DNA of 64,000 nucleotides, taken from positions 62,001 through 126,000 of the forward strand of contig NZ_ATZE01000009.1 in NCBI RefSeq assembly GCF_000428045.1, written 5' to 3'. This DNA comes from Sedimenticola selenatireducens DSM 17993. GTDB taxonomy: Bacteria > Pseudomonadota > Gammaproteobacteria > Chromatiales > Chromatiaceae. Within the stretch, counting starts at the first letter, position 1. Every line of letters starts with the position of its first letter. This document shows positions 36,717-44,526 of this stretch, in pieces. The notes under the pieces were generated by a model. That model was given only the letters and a program-made list of their open reading frames with translations, did no database searches and was not told the DNA's origin. The position numbers were made by a program, and so were the translations under genes.

Positions 36717-37286
36717 ATGCTTGATTTCCTATATCAAACGGGCTGGGGTGCATTTACCTTAATGCTCCTGTTTCAAATTCCTTTCCTGCTTGTATTTCCC
36801 TATATCGTCTATCGGAAGTGTTTTGTTAACCCAAAACCGGGTAATACGAATCCGAGGAAAATGACGCGCCTGGAAACGGTATGGATCGTCAGCGCGATCG
36901 CGCTTTTTGTGATCGTGAATCTGTACAGCATCAGTTACATGCCGATGTCCAGAACCGCAGCGACAGAAAAAACAGCCGCGGTTATTCAGGATGTAGATGT
37001 GACCGCACGTTCCTGGAGCTACGAAATTTCCAATCGACAGTTTGAAGTTGGAAAGCCCGTTCGCTTCTCTGTAAAAAGCGTCGATACGATGCACGGTTTT
37101 ACCGTCTATCACCCGAATGGAAAAATACTCTTCAACATGATGCTGATTCCCGGATTGGAGAAGCCTTCATCACTCGTCTACACATTTACCGAACCGGGTA
37201 AATATAAGGTGCGCTGTCTGGAGTATTGCGGAATCGCCCATCACGGAATGCAAGATGAACTGACGGTCGTAAAAAGCGACGGTTAA
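36717..37286 (+). CDS. CuA-containing haem-copper oxidase/NO reductase subunit II (NorS-like)
   Basis: A 189-residue protein with two N-terminal helices (about 10-32 and 52-74) and a periplasmic cupredoxin domain. All CuA ligands are present: His126, Cys167, Cys171, His175 and Met178 (RCLEYCGIAHHGM). It would accept electrons from a cytochrome c. The short length without a fused cytochrome c and the coupling to an unusual subunit I fit the NorS subunit of sNOR enzymes better than a standard CoxB (inference). Confidence 0.82.
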   Translation: MLDFLYQTGWGAFTLMLLFQIPFLLVFPYIVYRKCFVNPKPGNTNPRKMTRLETVWIVSAIALFVIVNLYSISYMPMSRTAATEKTAAVIQDVDVTARSWSYEISNRQFEVGKPVRFSVKSVDTMHGFTVYHPNGKILFNMMLIPGLEKPSSLVYTFTEPGKYKVRCLEYCGIAHHGMQDELTVVKSDG

Positions 37287-37315
37287 GTTCAGGTACAGTA
37301 CAAGAGGATTTTAAT

Positions 37316-38818
37316 ATGCTAACTGCAACAATAAGACGTACCCCAATCCTGGGGAAAATGTTTGATGTCGATGAGAGCACGGGGCTGTCCGATATCAATA
37401 CCTGGCCGGCCATGATGATTATGACATCGTTTGTCTGGTTGATCGTGGCGATTCTGCTGGGTGCGCTGATGCCGGTTATTCAGATGGCGGAATTGGATGC
37501 CAATCTCTTCTATTCAGCAATCACGCTGCATGGTGCGGCATTGGCTTTCCCGTTCCTGTTTCAGTTCATGATGGGCATCAGTCTGCACCGGTCGGGTGGC
37601 TGTATGGGTAAGTCGGCGTCAGGAAAACTGACCACGTTGATTTACCTCTGTATGAATGGCGGTGCCGTGCTATTAACCCTGGCGGTGTTGGGCGGATTGA
37701 AAATCACCTACACCGTTATGTATCCGCTACCCCTGGTGGGTGCGCAGATGGGCGCGTGGAGCATGAACATGGTGGTGCTCGGGTTTACCGGTATCGCACT
37801 GGTTCTGACTTCTATTATCTTCCTCTATCCATTACAGATCATCCGCATGTCCTTCTTTGGCAAGCAGCGTGAAGAGTTGTTGCTGTCGGCGCGCACCCTT
37901 AAGGACCCCGGCATGCTCGGCATGGTGATGTCGGTCATGATCCTGCTTGTAACGGGGACACCGTTGATGATTGTTGCAGGTGCCTTGTTGCTGGCGCTTT
38001 ATGGTATCGTTCCGCTGGAGGCGATAGCCTGGGCCTCCGAGCCCGTGGTTTTTCAGTATGTGTTCTATATTTTTGCACACAATCTGATGGAAGCCATGGC
38101 CATCATGGTGATCAGTGCCGTTTACGCCACATTGCCGCTCTACCTGGCGGATGGAACCCGCAAACTGTACAGTGACAAGCTTGCCAATCTGGCTCTTTGG
38201 ATACTGTTGGTGACCTCGGTTACCTCCTTCTTCCATCACTTCTATACCACTAACCCGGGGCTTCCTTCCGCGCTAGCCTATCACGGTAATTTCATGAGTT
38301 GGGCAACCGGTGTTGGTGCCGCGCTTTCGACCTTTACTATTCTGGCGACTATCTGGAAACATGGCATAAAACCGGAACCTGGCTTGATGGCTATCCTGGC
38401 CGGCTTTGTTGTCTATATCCTGGATGGTGTCAATGCCATGGTGGCGGGAAATATCGCTGTTTCGTATCAGGTACACGGTACCCTCTGGGTGGGTGGTCAT
38501 GCGATGTCGGTTCTGATCGCCATGTGTCTGATGTGGATGGGTGTTCTATATCACCACTATCCGGTAATCACCGGCAAAAAGCTGGATAAAAAACTCGGCA
38601 GTCGTTTTGTAACGCTCTATTTTATTGGTGCGGTTGGCCTGCTGTACTCTTTTGCGGCAGGTGGTGCCATGGGTATGCCAAGACGCTTTGCCGATTGGGA
38701 TGCTGGTCCTGATGGTTGGATGATGGTAGGCATTGCTATCCTGATATTTGGTCTTTTCCTGATAGCCGGATTTGTCACCTACATGCAGAACTTCATGAGG
38801 TCGAGATCCATTTCATGA
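37316..38818 (+). CDS. Haem-copper oxidase superfamily subunit I, sNOR (NorY)-like
   Basis: A 500-residue membrane protein with about 12 helices. The helix II haem ligand is His72 (TLHGAALAF). CuB ligands are His255 (FAHNLMEAM), His307 and His308 (SFFHHFY). The high-spin haem ligand is His395 (WVGGHAM). Two catalytic positions are unusual: the oxygen-reductase Tyr four residues after the first CuB His is Glu259, and the second His of the HxH haem pair is Met397. Loss of the Tyr is typical of nitric oxide reductases derived from oxygen reductases, such as the sNOR (NorSY) of ammonia oxidisers. So 2NO to N2O is a plausible reaction, but oxygen reduction is not excluded. Confidence 0.8.
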   Translation: MLTATIRRTPILGKMFDVDESTGLSDINTWPAMMIMTSFVWLIVAILLGALMPVIQMAELDANLFYSAITLHGAALAFPFLFQFMMGISLHRSGGCMGKSASGKLTTLIYLCMNGGAVLLTLAVLGGLKITYTVMYPLPLVGAQMGAWSMNMVVLGFTGIALVLTSIIFLYPLQIIRMSFFGKQREELLLSARTLKDPGMLGMVMSVMILLVTGTPLMIVAGALLLALYGIVPLEAIAWASEPVVFQYVFYIFAHNLMEAMAIMVISAVYATLPLYLADGTRKLYSDKLANLALWILLVTSVTSFFHHFYTTNPGLPSALAYHGNFMSWATGVGAALSTFTILATIWKHGIKPEPGLMAILAGFVVYILDGVNAMVAGNIAVSYQVHGTLWVGGHAMSVLIAMCLMWMGVLYHHYPVITGKKLDKKLGSRFVTLYFIGAVGLLYSFAAGGAMGMPRRFADWDAGPDGWMMVGIAILIFGLFLIAGFVTYMQNFMRSRSIS

Positions 38819-38980
38819 GGTTAATCGTGTTACCCAGGTGTAGGGGTGCGACACAATAGTGTGCCGCGCTTGTCGAGCGGGCAGGTAGATACCTCCCGGA
38901 GCCTGCCCGCTTCGACATTTAACGCTATATATTCGACAACCGGCCAACAGAGTCGGATGTGAAGATTGAGGTGGGATGGC

Positions 38981-39838
38981 ATGATTAAACAGCTGGTTAA
39001 TCTATTTAAGCTGAGAATAGGCTTTATCATGATGCTGACAGCGCTCGTGGCGATGGCGGCCACGCCCGGGCGTTCGGTCACTTTGACTGAAATGATTGTT
39101 CTGGCGCTCACCGTGCTTGTCGCGGCCGCCAGTGCCGGTGCGTTCAATCAGTACTACGAGACCGATCTCGATGCACTGATGGCGCGCACCAGAAATCGAC
39201 CTTTTGTGACTGGTGTGTTAACCAAGGGGCCATTCTGGTTGATGGTGATCAATGGGTTGCTGTTCGTGAGCGTGGCGATTGCTGCTGTTGTTCTGAACGG
39301 CATGGCGGCACTCTACATTTTTCTCGGCGCCTTTTTTTATGCGGTGGTCTACACCGTCTGGTTAAAGCGGCGTACCTGGATGAATATTGTGATTGGCGGA
39401 GCCTCGGGCAGTTTTGCCGTGCTGGCTGGAGCCGCTGCCGTTGATCCGGTACTGACACCGGTTCCCATACAGCTGGCACTGGTCCTGTTTTTCTGGACAC
39501 CTTCCCATTTCTGGAGCCTGGCGATTGCTCAAAACAAGGATTATGCCGCCGCCGGCGTGCCCATGCTGCCTGCCATAGCGGGCAACGAGTATGCAGCCAA
39601 GGTCGTACTGGGGAATACGCTGATCCTGGTCGGCATTTCCATAATGCCCTATTTTTACGGTATGGGATGGCTGTATCTTCTGGGGGCTGTGAGTGGTGGG
39701 GGGTATTTTCTCTATCGAAACCTGAAAATGATTCAGGATGCGGGAAGGAAAAATGCCATGGCGAGCTTCTTTGCTTCACTGATACAGCTCTCGTTATTAT
39801 TGATAGGGACGGTACTCGATGTGCTGATTTTGTCGTAA
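38981..39838 (+). CDS. ctaB: Protohaem IX farnesyltransferase (haem O synthase)
   Basis: A 285-residue UbiA-family prenyltransferase with about eight to nine helices. The first acidic motif is NQYYETDLDALMARTRNRP (about residues 56-74), with further motifs YTVWLKRRTWMNIVIG and FFWTPSHFWSLAI. It adds a farnesyl group to haem B. Its position between the subunit I gene and a copper ATPase suggests that the upstream oxidase carries haem O or A. ATG 38981 follows GAGGTGGG; an in-frame TTG lies 15 bases upstream. Confidence 0.94.
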   Translation: MIKQLVNLFKLRIGFIMMLTALVAMAATPGRSVTLTEMIVLALTVLVAAASAGAFNQYYETDLDALMARTRNRPFVTGVLTKGPFWLMVINGLLFVSVAIAAVVLNGMAALYIFLGAFFYAVVYTVWLKRRTWMNIVIGGASGSFAVLAGAAAVDPVLTPVPIQLALVLFFWTPSHFWSLAIAQNKDYAAAGVPMLPAIAGNEYAAKVVLGNTLILVGISIMPYFYGMGWLYLLGAVSGGGYFLYRNLKMIQDAGRKNAMASFFASLIQLSLLLIGTVLDVLILS

Positions 39839-39880
39839 GCCGGGATTAAGCGTTCGACAGTGAGAAGATAAGGATTACGA

Positions 39881-42274
39881 ATGGATTGCAAACTGTGTGG
39901 TTTGCCAACACCCAATCCCCCCGTTCAGCAGGATGGCCATGTCTTCTGTTGCTATGGGTGCAGCACGGTCTACGAACACTTCGGTGAGGCGGTGTTGGAT
40001 TCGTATAAACGGATTGAAGAGGCTGGGCCTGCTTTACCTCCTGAAGGTAAAGAGGCCTTTCTTCGAATCGAAGGGATGCACTGTGCTTCTTGCGAATTCA
40101 TGCTCAAAAAACTGGGAGAGCGGGCCAAGGGCGTGCTCGATGTAACCGCCTGCTATGCAACATCCACCGCCAAGGTGACTTTTGATCCGGATATCATTGA
40201 TGAGTCTGATCTACCCCGGGTGTTGAGTCAGGCCGGTTACAGGGCGGGTTTCAGATCCGAGGTTCTCGAGCAGCGAGACAATGATTTGTCACTTCTCAGG
40301 CTGCTCACGGGGGTGAGTCTGTCTGCTATCGTCATGATGCTGTATCTGGCATTTTTTTACCCGAGCAATCTTGGGTTGGTGCCCGCGGAAGACCTTGAAT
40401 CAATGCGTTGGCTGGCATTCTATGCGGCGCCACGTGTGATGTTTCTCCTAACCACGGTTCTGATCTTCTACGTCGGTTTTCCCATACTGCGTGGAGCATG
40501 GATCGGGGTCAGGGCCGGCGCCTTGAATATGGATAACCTGCTTGCCATTGCTGTACTGGCCGCCTACGGGTACAGCATCCATCAGATGTGGATCGGATCC
40601 CATGATCTCTATTTCGATGTCGCCGCAGTTATTGTGACTGTGGTAACGGCCGGAAGATTCTTTGAAAAAAATGCCAAGCTCGATGCTACAGCGGAACTTT
40701 CCCGGATAATTTCCGCCTGGAATCCGAAGATAAGGGTGATTCAGGATGAGGGTTTTGTTGAAAAGAGTATGGATGCGCTTCACCCGGGTGACCGCTTTGT
40801 TGTAACACAGGGGGAGTTCATACCCGTTAACGGAACCATATTCCAGGGCGTTGGCGCGCTGGATGAGTCGCTCATGACAGGCGAGCCCCATCCGGTGACG
40901 CGAGGCGCAGGCGCAGAGGTTTTGGGTGGGACAACCCTGGTTGAGGGTGAACTGACTGTGACGGTAGGTGAGTCAGTTGAGAGTCAGATGGAGGCATTGA
41001 CCCGTATTCTCTGGCGTGCCCAGAGTACGTCGGATGGTCTGCTTGGAATGGCCGACCGATTCGCCCGGGTGTTCGTGCCCCTGGTTCTGGTCCTGGCGGC
41101 CGGAATTACGTCAGGCTTGTTGCTGAATGGTGCTTCGACCGGTACAGCCCTGCTGGCCGGGTTGGCCACGCTGATTGTCTCCTGCCCCTGCACATTTGGA
41201 TTGGCTGTACCGCTGACTACCGCTGCTGCCGTCAGCACGGCTCTCAAGCACGGCATCATCATCGGTCGCTCGGCGGCGTACGAAAAATCCGCGCACATAA
41301 AATCCATTGCACTTGATAAGACAGGCACCCTGTCGACGGGAAAAATGCAGGTTACAGCGGTTTACGGTCCACCTGAGGTTGAATGGTATTCCGCCGCCGT
41401 TGAACGCTTTTCACAACACCCGGTTGCCAATGCCATCGCGCGACTGGATGCCAGGTATGAGGCAATCAACCCGGTTATTCATCCCGGTAAGGGGGCCGAG
41501 GCTTTGGTTGATGGGAAACGGGTGGTGGTCGGTAGCCAGACACTTTTCAGATTGTTGAATTGGACCATTCCGGATCAGCTTCAAGCCCAGGTCAAGGGTG
41601 CACCCGCAGGTGGCGTGGTGTCCTATGTTGGCTGGGCAGGTATGGCGATAGGCGCTATCGTGACGGGTGACCAGCCTCGTCCCGGTTGGAAAAAATTTGT
41701 TGCTGAATTGCGGCAACAGTATCGGGTTGTCATGCTAACCGGTGCGGAGCGGACGGATGGGTATGAGTCCGCCGTGGATATGCATCATGCGGGCGTACCC
41801 CCTGAAACCAAGGCAGTCATTGTCAGGCAGCTGCGTGAGGAGGGGGGCGTTGTCATGATTGGCGACGGGAGTAATGATGGGCCGGCGTTGGCGGCAGCGA
41901 ACCTGGGTATCGCTTTCGGTGTGCCCACATCATTGGCAGCCGATGCCGCTGATCTGATTATTCCGGGTGACAGGCTGGATCGCATTACCATTGCACTCGA
42001 CCTGTTGGGCAGTGTACGTCGCCGGGTGCACCAGAACATAGGCTGGGCACTATTGTATAATGCCATAGCAATTCCTCTGGCTTTGTCGGGCATGTTGAAT
42101 CCGCTATTTGCGGCACTGGCGATGGCATCAAGCAGTATTCTGGTGGTGTGGAACTCGTCCCGATCACTGGAACAGGATAGCTGGCATGTGCTACAGGATG
42201 AGGCTTGTCCGTCTGGACCTGATGATTGGTCCAGGCTGGGGAGTAAAGTCCCTCTTGAAACAGCAGGGACCTGA
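39881..42274 (+). CDS. Copper-translocating P1B-type ATPase
   Basis: A 797-residue pump. The N-terminal Cys cluster is CKLCGLP ... FCCYGC, the HMA domain has GMHCASCEFML, and the membrane part has the ion-site CPC in VSCPCTFGLAV. The phosphorylation motif is DKTGTLSTG and the hinge is the atypical IGDGSNDGPAL, where the usual VND is SND. It resembles CcoI/FixI but is a separate paralogue, about 6 kb from ccoI. Its likely role is copper delivery for the CuA and CuB sites of the adjacent oxidase. Confidence 0.9.
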   Translation: MDCKLCGLPTPNPPVQQDGHVFCCYGCSTVYEHFGEAVLDSYKRIEEAGPALPPEGKEAFLRIEGMHCASCEFMLKKLGERAKGVLDVTACYATSTAKVTFDPDIIDESDLPRVLSQAGYRAGFRSEVLEQRDNDLSLLRLLTGVSLSAIVMMLYLAFFYPSNLGLVPAEDLESMRWLAFYAAPRVMFLLTTVLIFYVGFPILRGAWIGVRAGALNMDNLLAIAVLAAYGYSIHQMWIGSHDLYFDVAAVIVTVVTAGRFFEKNAKLDATAELSRIISAWNPKIRVIQDEGFVEKSMDALHPGDRFVVTQGEFIPVNGTIFQGVGALDESLMTGEPHPVTRGAGAEVLGGTTLVEGELTVTVGESVESQMEALTRILWRAQSTSDGLLGMADRFARVFVPLVLVLAAGITSGLLLNGASTGTALLAGLATLIVSCPCTFGLAVPLTTAAAVSTALKHGIIIGRSAAYEKSAHIKSIALDKTGTLSTGKMQVTAVYGPPEVEWYSAAVERFSQHPVANAIARLDARYEAINPVIHPGKGAEALVDGKRVVVGSQTLFRLLNWTIPDQLQAQVKGAPAGGVVSYVGWAGMAIGAIVTGDQPRPGWKKFVAELRQQYRVVMLTGAERTDGYESAVDMHHAGVPPETKAVIVRQLREEGGVVMIGDGSNDGPALAAANLGIAFGVPTSLAADAADLIIPGDRLDRITIALDLLGSVRRRVHQNIGWALLYNAIAIPLALSGMLNPLFAALAMASSSILVVWNSSRSLEQDSWHVLQDEACPSGPDDWSRLGSKVPLETAGT

Positions 42275-42288
42275 TTGCTGGTGAATCC

Positions 42289-42675
42289 TCAGGTTTTCAG
42301 TGATTTGATCATTTCAATCATTGTTTGGTTCGCCTGGGCATTCGGCGCTTCCATGAAGTTAATGACATAACTGTCACTCATCTCACACACACCTATACTG
42401 CGTGGCCGCACTGCCAATACCTCTGGAGTTGGCAGTTCCATACCAAAGCAGAAGACGATATTCTTGGCCGCACATATGTGCGGGTTGATTTCCCCGTTCA
42501 GTTTCTTTGTGTGTTGATACTGATCAAAGATGTCAATATAAGCGATGACCGGATGATCCTGAATCATCTGCTTCAGATCGGCAATGATTTCATCAACACT
42601 GTTGTGTCGGATTTCGTCTTTAGCATAACTGATCTCATACAGTGAGTACTTTTCCTTAAAAATCTTCTGCTTCAT
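42289..42675 (-). CDS. Conserved protein of unknown function (DUF6858-like)
   Basis: A 128-residue soluble protein: KYSLYEISYAKDE, then YIDIFDQYQHTKKL, then INPHICAAKNIVFCFGMELP, then VLAVRPRSIGVCEMSDSYVI, then NFMEAPNAQANQTM. This matches my recollection of a small conserved family (DUF6858) common in sulfur-oxidising proteobacteria; no function is known. It converges with the copper ATPase gene. Confidence 0.65.
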   Translation of the reverse strand: MKQKIFKEKYSLYEISYAKDEIRHNSVDEIIADLKQMIQDHPVIAYIDIFDQYQHTKKLNGEINPHICAAKNIVFCFGMELPTPEVLAVRPRSIGVCEMSDSYVINFMEAPNAQANQTMIEMIKSLKT

Positions 42676-42719
42676 CGTTTTCTCGTTTTATTAAATGGGA
42701 ATGATAATAGGGGGCAGGA

Positions 42720-43217
42720 TCAGATCAGCCGTTGCCTGAAATACTCTCTTAACCAGTAGCTGTAACAGTTTGCGGATCTGATCTGCTGGCGAATCGATTC
42801 CAGTCTATACCAGCCCCAGTCGTCCGCTTCGTCAGGGTCCGGGTTTACCGGGCCGGTATAGTTGCCAAAAAAGAGATGAACTATCTCGTTCTCAATCATC
42901 TCTCCGCCGACATTGGCTTCATAGTGGGTCACAGCCCGCCATGTCAGGTCGCAGCGGATACCCATCTCCTCAGCCAATCTTCGATGGGCGGCAGCCGGCA
43001 GACTTTCATCAGGTCGTGGATGCCCACAGGCTGCATTCGCCCATAAACCGGCGGAGTGATATTTTTTGCGACTTCTCCGCTGCAGTAGAATGTTAGAGCC
43101 GTTTAGTAATATAACCGAGAATGCCCGGTGTCTCAGGCCCTCACGGTGTGAGGCCATTTTTTCGCCCACGCCTATTTGCCGGTCATGGGCATCTACCAGT
43201 ACAACGTATTCCTCCAT
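42720..43217 (-). CDS. idi: Isopentenyl-diphosphate delta-isomerase (type I)
   Basis: A 165-residue Nudix-fold isomerase. It shows WANAACGHPRPDE, the Cys-containing active-site segment (about residues 59-71), the modified Nudix helix AAHRRLAEEMGI and ENEIVHLFFG with the catalytic Glu. It interconverts isopentenyl and dimethylallyl diphosphate. Most gammaproteobacteria use the DXP pathway, in which idi is optional, so its presence next to C1 genes may be incidental. Confidence 0.92.
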   Translation of the reverse strand: MEEYVVLVDAHDRQIGVGEKMASHREGLRHRAFSVILLNGSNILLQRRSRKKYHSAGLWANAACGHPRPDESLPAAAHRRLAEEMGIRCDLTWRAVTHYEANVGGEMIENEIVHLFFGNYTGPVNPDPDEADDWGWYRLESIRQQIRSANCYSYWLREYFRQRLI

Positions 43218-43262
43218 ATCCGACCTCTTTTAAAAAAGTGAACGGCCAGTGCCAAGGTTCAA

Positions 43263-43538
43263 TCAGATTCCAAAGAGACGCCGAAGCAAACTCAAAAATC
43301 CGCTTCGTGGTGGTTCATTGTAATCTGATTGTGGCGCAGTTACCGCTGTTAGGGTATTGGCCGAATAGCCTATCGAAGTGCCGTTGTCCATATCCGCCCG
43401 CAGCGCATGCAGTTGTTGGTAATGTCGTAACAGGGTTGAGTCTGTAGGCGCTCTTTTCAGCGCTTCATACTGGCTCATTTTTTCTGCTGTCAGGGCATGT
43501 CTTCTGAGTACGCTATCTTCTGGATAGTTTGATAACAC
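43263..43538 (-). CDS. Small protein of unknown function
   Basis: A 91-residue soluble protein: LSNYPEDSVLRRHALTAEKM, then QYEALKRAPTDSTLLRHYQQLHALR, helical and basic, ending PPRSGFLSLLRRLFGI, a possible amphipathic membrane tether. GTG 43538 was chosen because GGAGG lies 6 bases upstream; an in-frame GTG at 43625 would extend it. No family recognised. It lies between idi and folE2 on the same strand. Confidence 0.55.
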   Translation of the reverse strand: MLSNYPEDSVLRRHALTAEKMSQYEALKRAPTDSTLLRHYQQLHALRADMDNGTSIGYSANTLTAVTAPQSDYNEPPRSGFLSLLRRLFGI

Positions 43539-43634
43539 CAGGCACCTCCGATCGCTTTTGATGTTTAATGATCTGTTACACTCTGTTAGAGTTTCCTGAT
43601 CCTTGATAAGGCAGCACGCTAACACTGTTGAAAT

Positions 43635-44432
43635 CTAAATGGTTTTATCCTTGGTTATCAGCGCATAGGCTGAGTGATTGTGTATCGACTCGAAATTTTC
43701 TGACTCCACGCTATATGCTGAAATACGTTTCTCGGCGTTCAGTCGGTTTGCAATATCCCGCACGATATCTTCAACAAATTTGGGATTGTCATACGCCTTC
43801 TCCGTGACATATTTTTCATCGGGTCGTTTGAGGACGGAAAACAGATCGCAGGAAGCTTCTCCCTCGATCAACTCAATCAGCTCCTCAATCCAGATGAATC
43901 CGCCAATACGCGCAGTCACCGTGATCATGGATCGCTGGTTGTGGGCGCCATATTCCGAAATGCCCTTCGAGCAGGGGCAGAGGCTGGTGGCTGGAACCGC
44001 AACCCTGATACTTACAGCGAGTTCATTCTTATTCAATTCGCCAATAAAACTGATGTCATAGTCCATAAGACTTTTTACCCCGGAAACCGGTGCCGACTTT
44101 TCGATAAAGTAGGGGAAATGCATCTCTACATGGCTGGTCTCCGCCTCCAGCCGGTCGTTGATTTCAAACAGCATTTCGTGAAAGGAGCGCACGGTGATCT
44201 CTTTTTCATGTTCGTTGATAATTTCAATAAAGCGTGACATGTGCGTACCCTTGAAATGCTGGGGCAGGCTGACATAGAGGCTGAAGTCAGCAATTGTGCG
44301 CTGTTCACCACCGCTTCTGTCTTTCACCAGGGCGGGGTGACGAATGCCTTTGACACCCACTTTGTTGATGGGTATCTGTCGTTTGTCGGCTCTGTTTTGT
44401 ACATCTTCCAGGGCGAGGGCAAGGTTGTTCAT
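43635..44432 (-). CDS. folE2: GTP cyclohydrolase FolE2 (type IB)
   Basis: A 265-residue T-fold enzyme. It has the metal-site Cys in [32 protein letters not shown] and [13 protein letters not shown]. It converts GTP to 7,8-dihydroneopterin triphosphate, the first step of folate synthesis, and its archaeal relative MptA starts methanopterin synthesis. Next to formate dehydrogenase and within 17 kb of H4MPT genes, it may feed pterin to H4MPT (inference). The type IB enzyme is often used when zinc is scarce. Confidence 0.93.
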   Translation of the reverse strand: MNNLALALEDVQNRADKRQIPINKVGVKGIRHPALVKDRSGGEQRTIADFSLYVSLPQHFKGTHMSRFIEIINEHEKEITVRSFHEMLFEINDRLEAETSHVEMHFPYFIEKSAPVSGVKSLMDYDISFIGELNKNELAVSIRVAVPATSLCPCSKGISEYGAHNQRSMITVTARIGGFIWIEELIELIEGEASCDLFSVLKRPDEKYVTEKAYDNPKFVEDIVRDIANRLNAEKRISAYSVESENFESIHNHSAYALITKDKTI

Positions 44433-44526
44433 TCAGATTCTCCAGTGTTGAGAGCGGATTACCAGCCATGAGCCAGGCGCATGGCTCATGGGTCGCTCAT
44501 CGGCGTCACGCAACAGGGTGCCCGGT

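Noticed and set aside
37316-38818. Assignment as a classical cNOR/qNOR (NorB)
   Set aside because: The subunit has a CuA partner and CuB-type histidines and lacks the NorB glutamates and a NorC partner, so an oxidase-derived NO reductase fits better.
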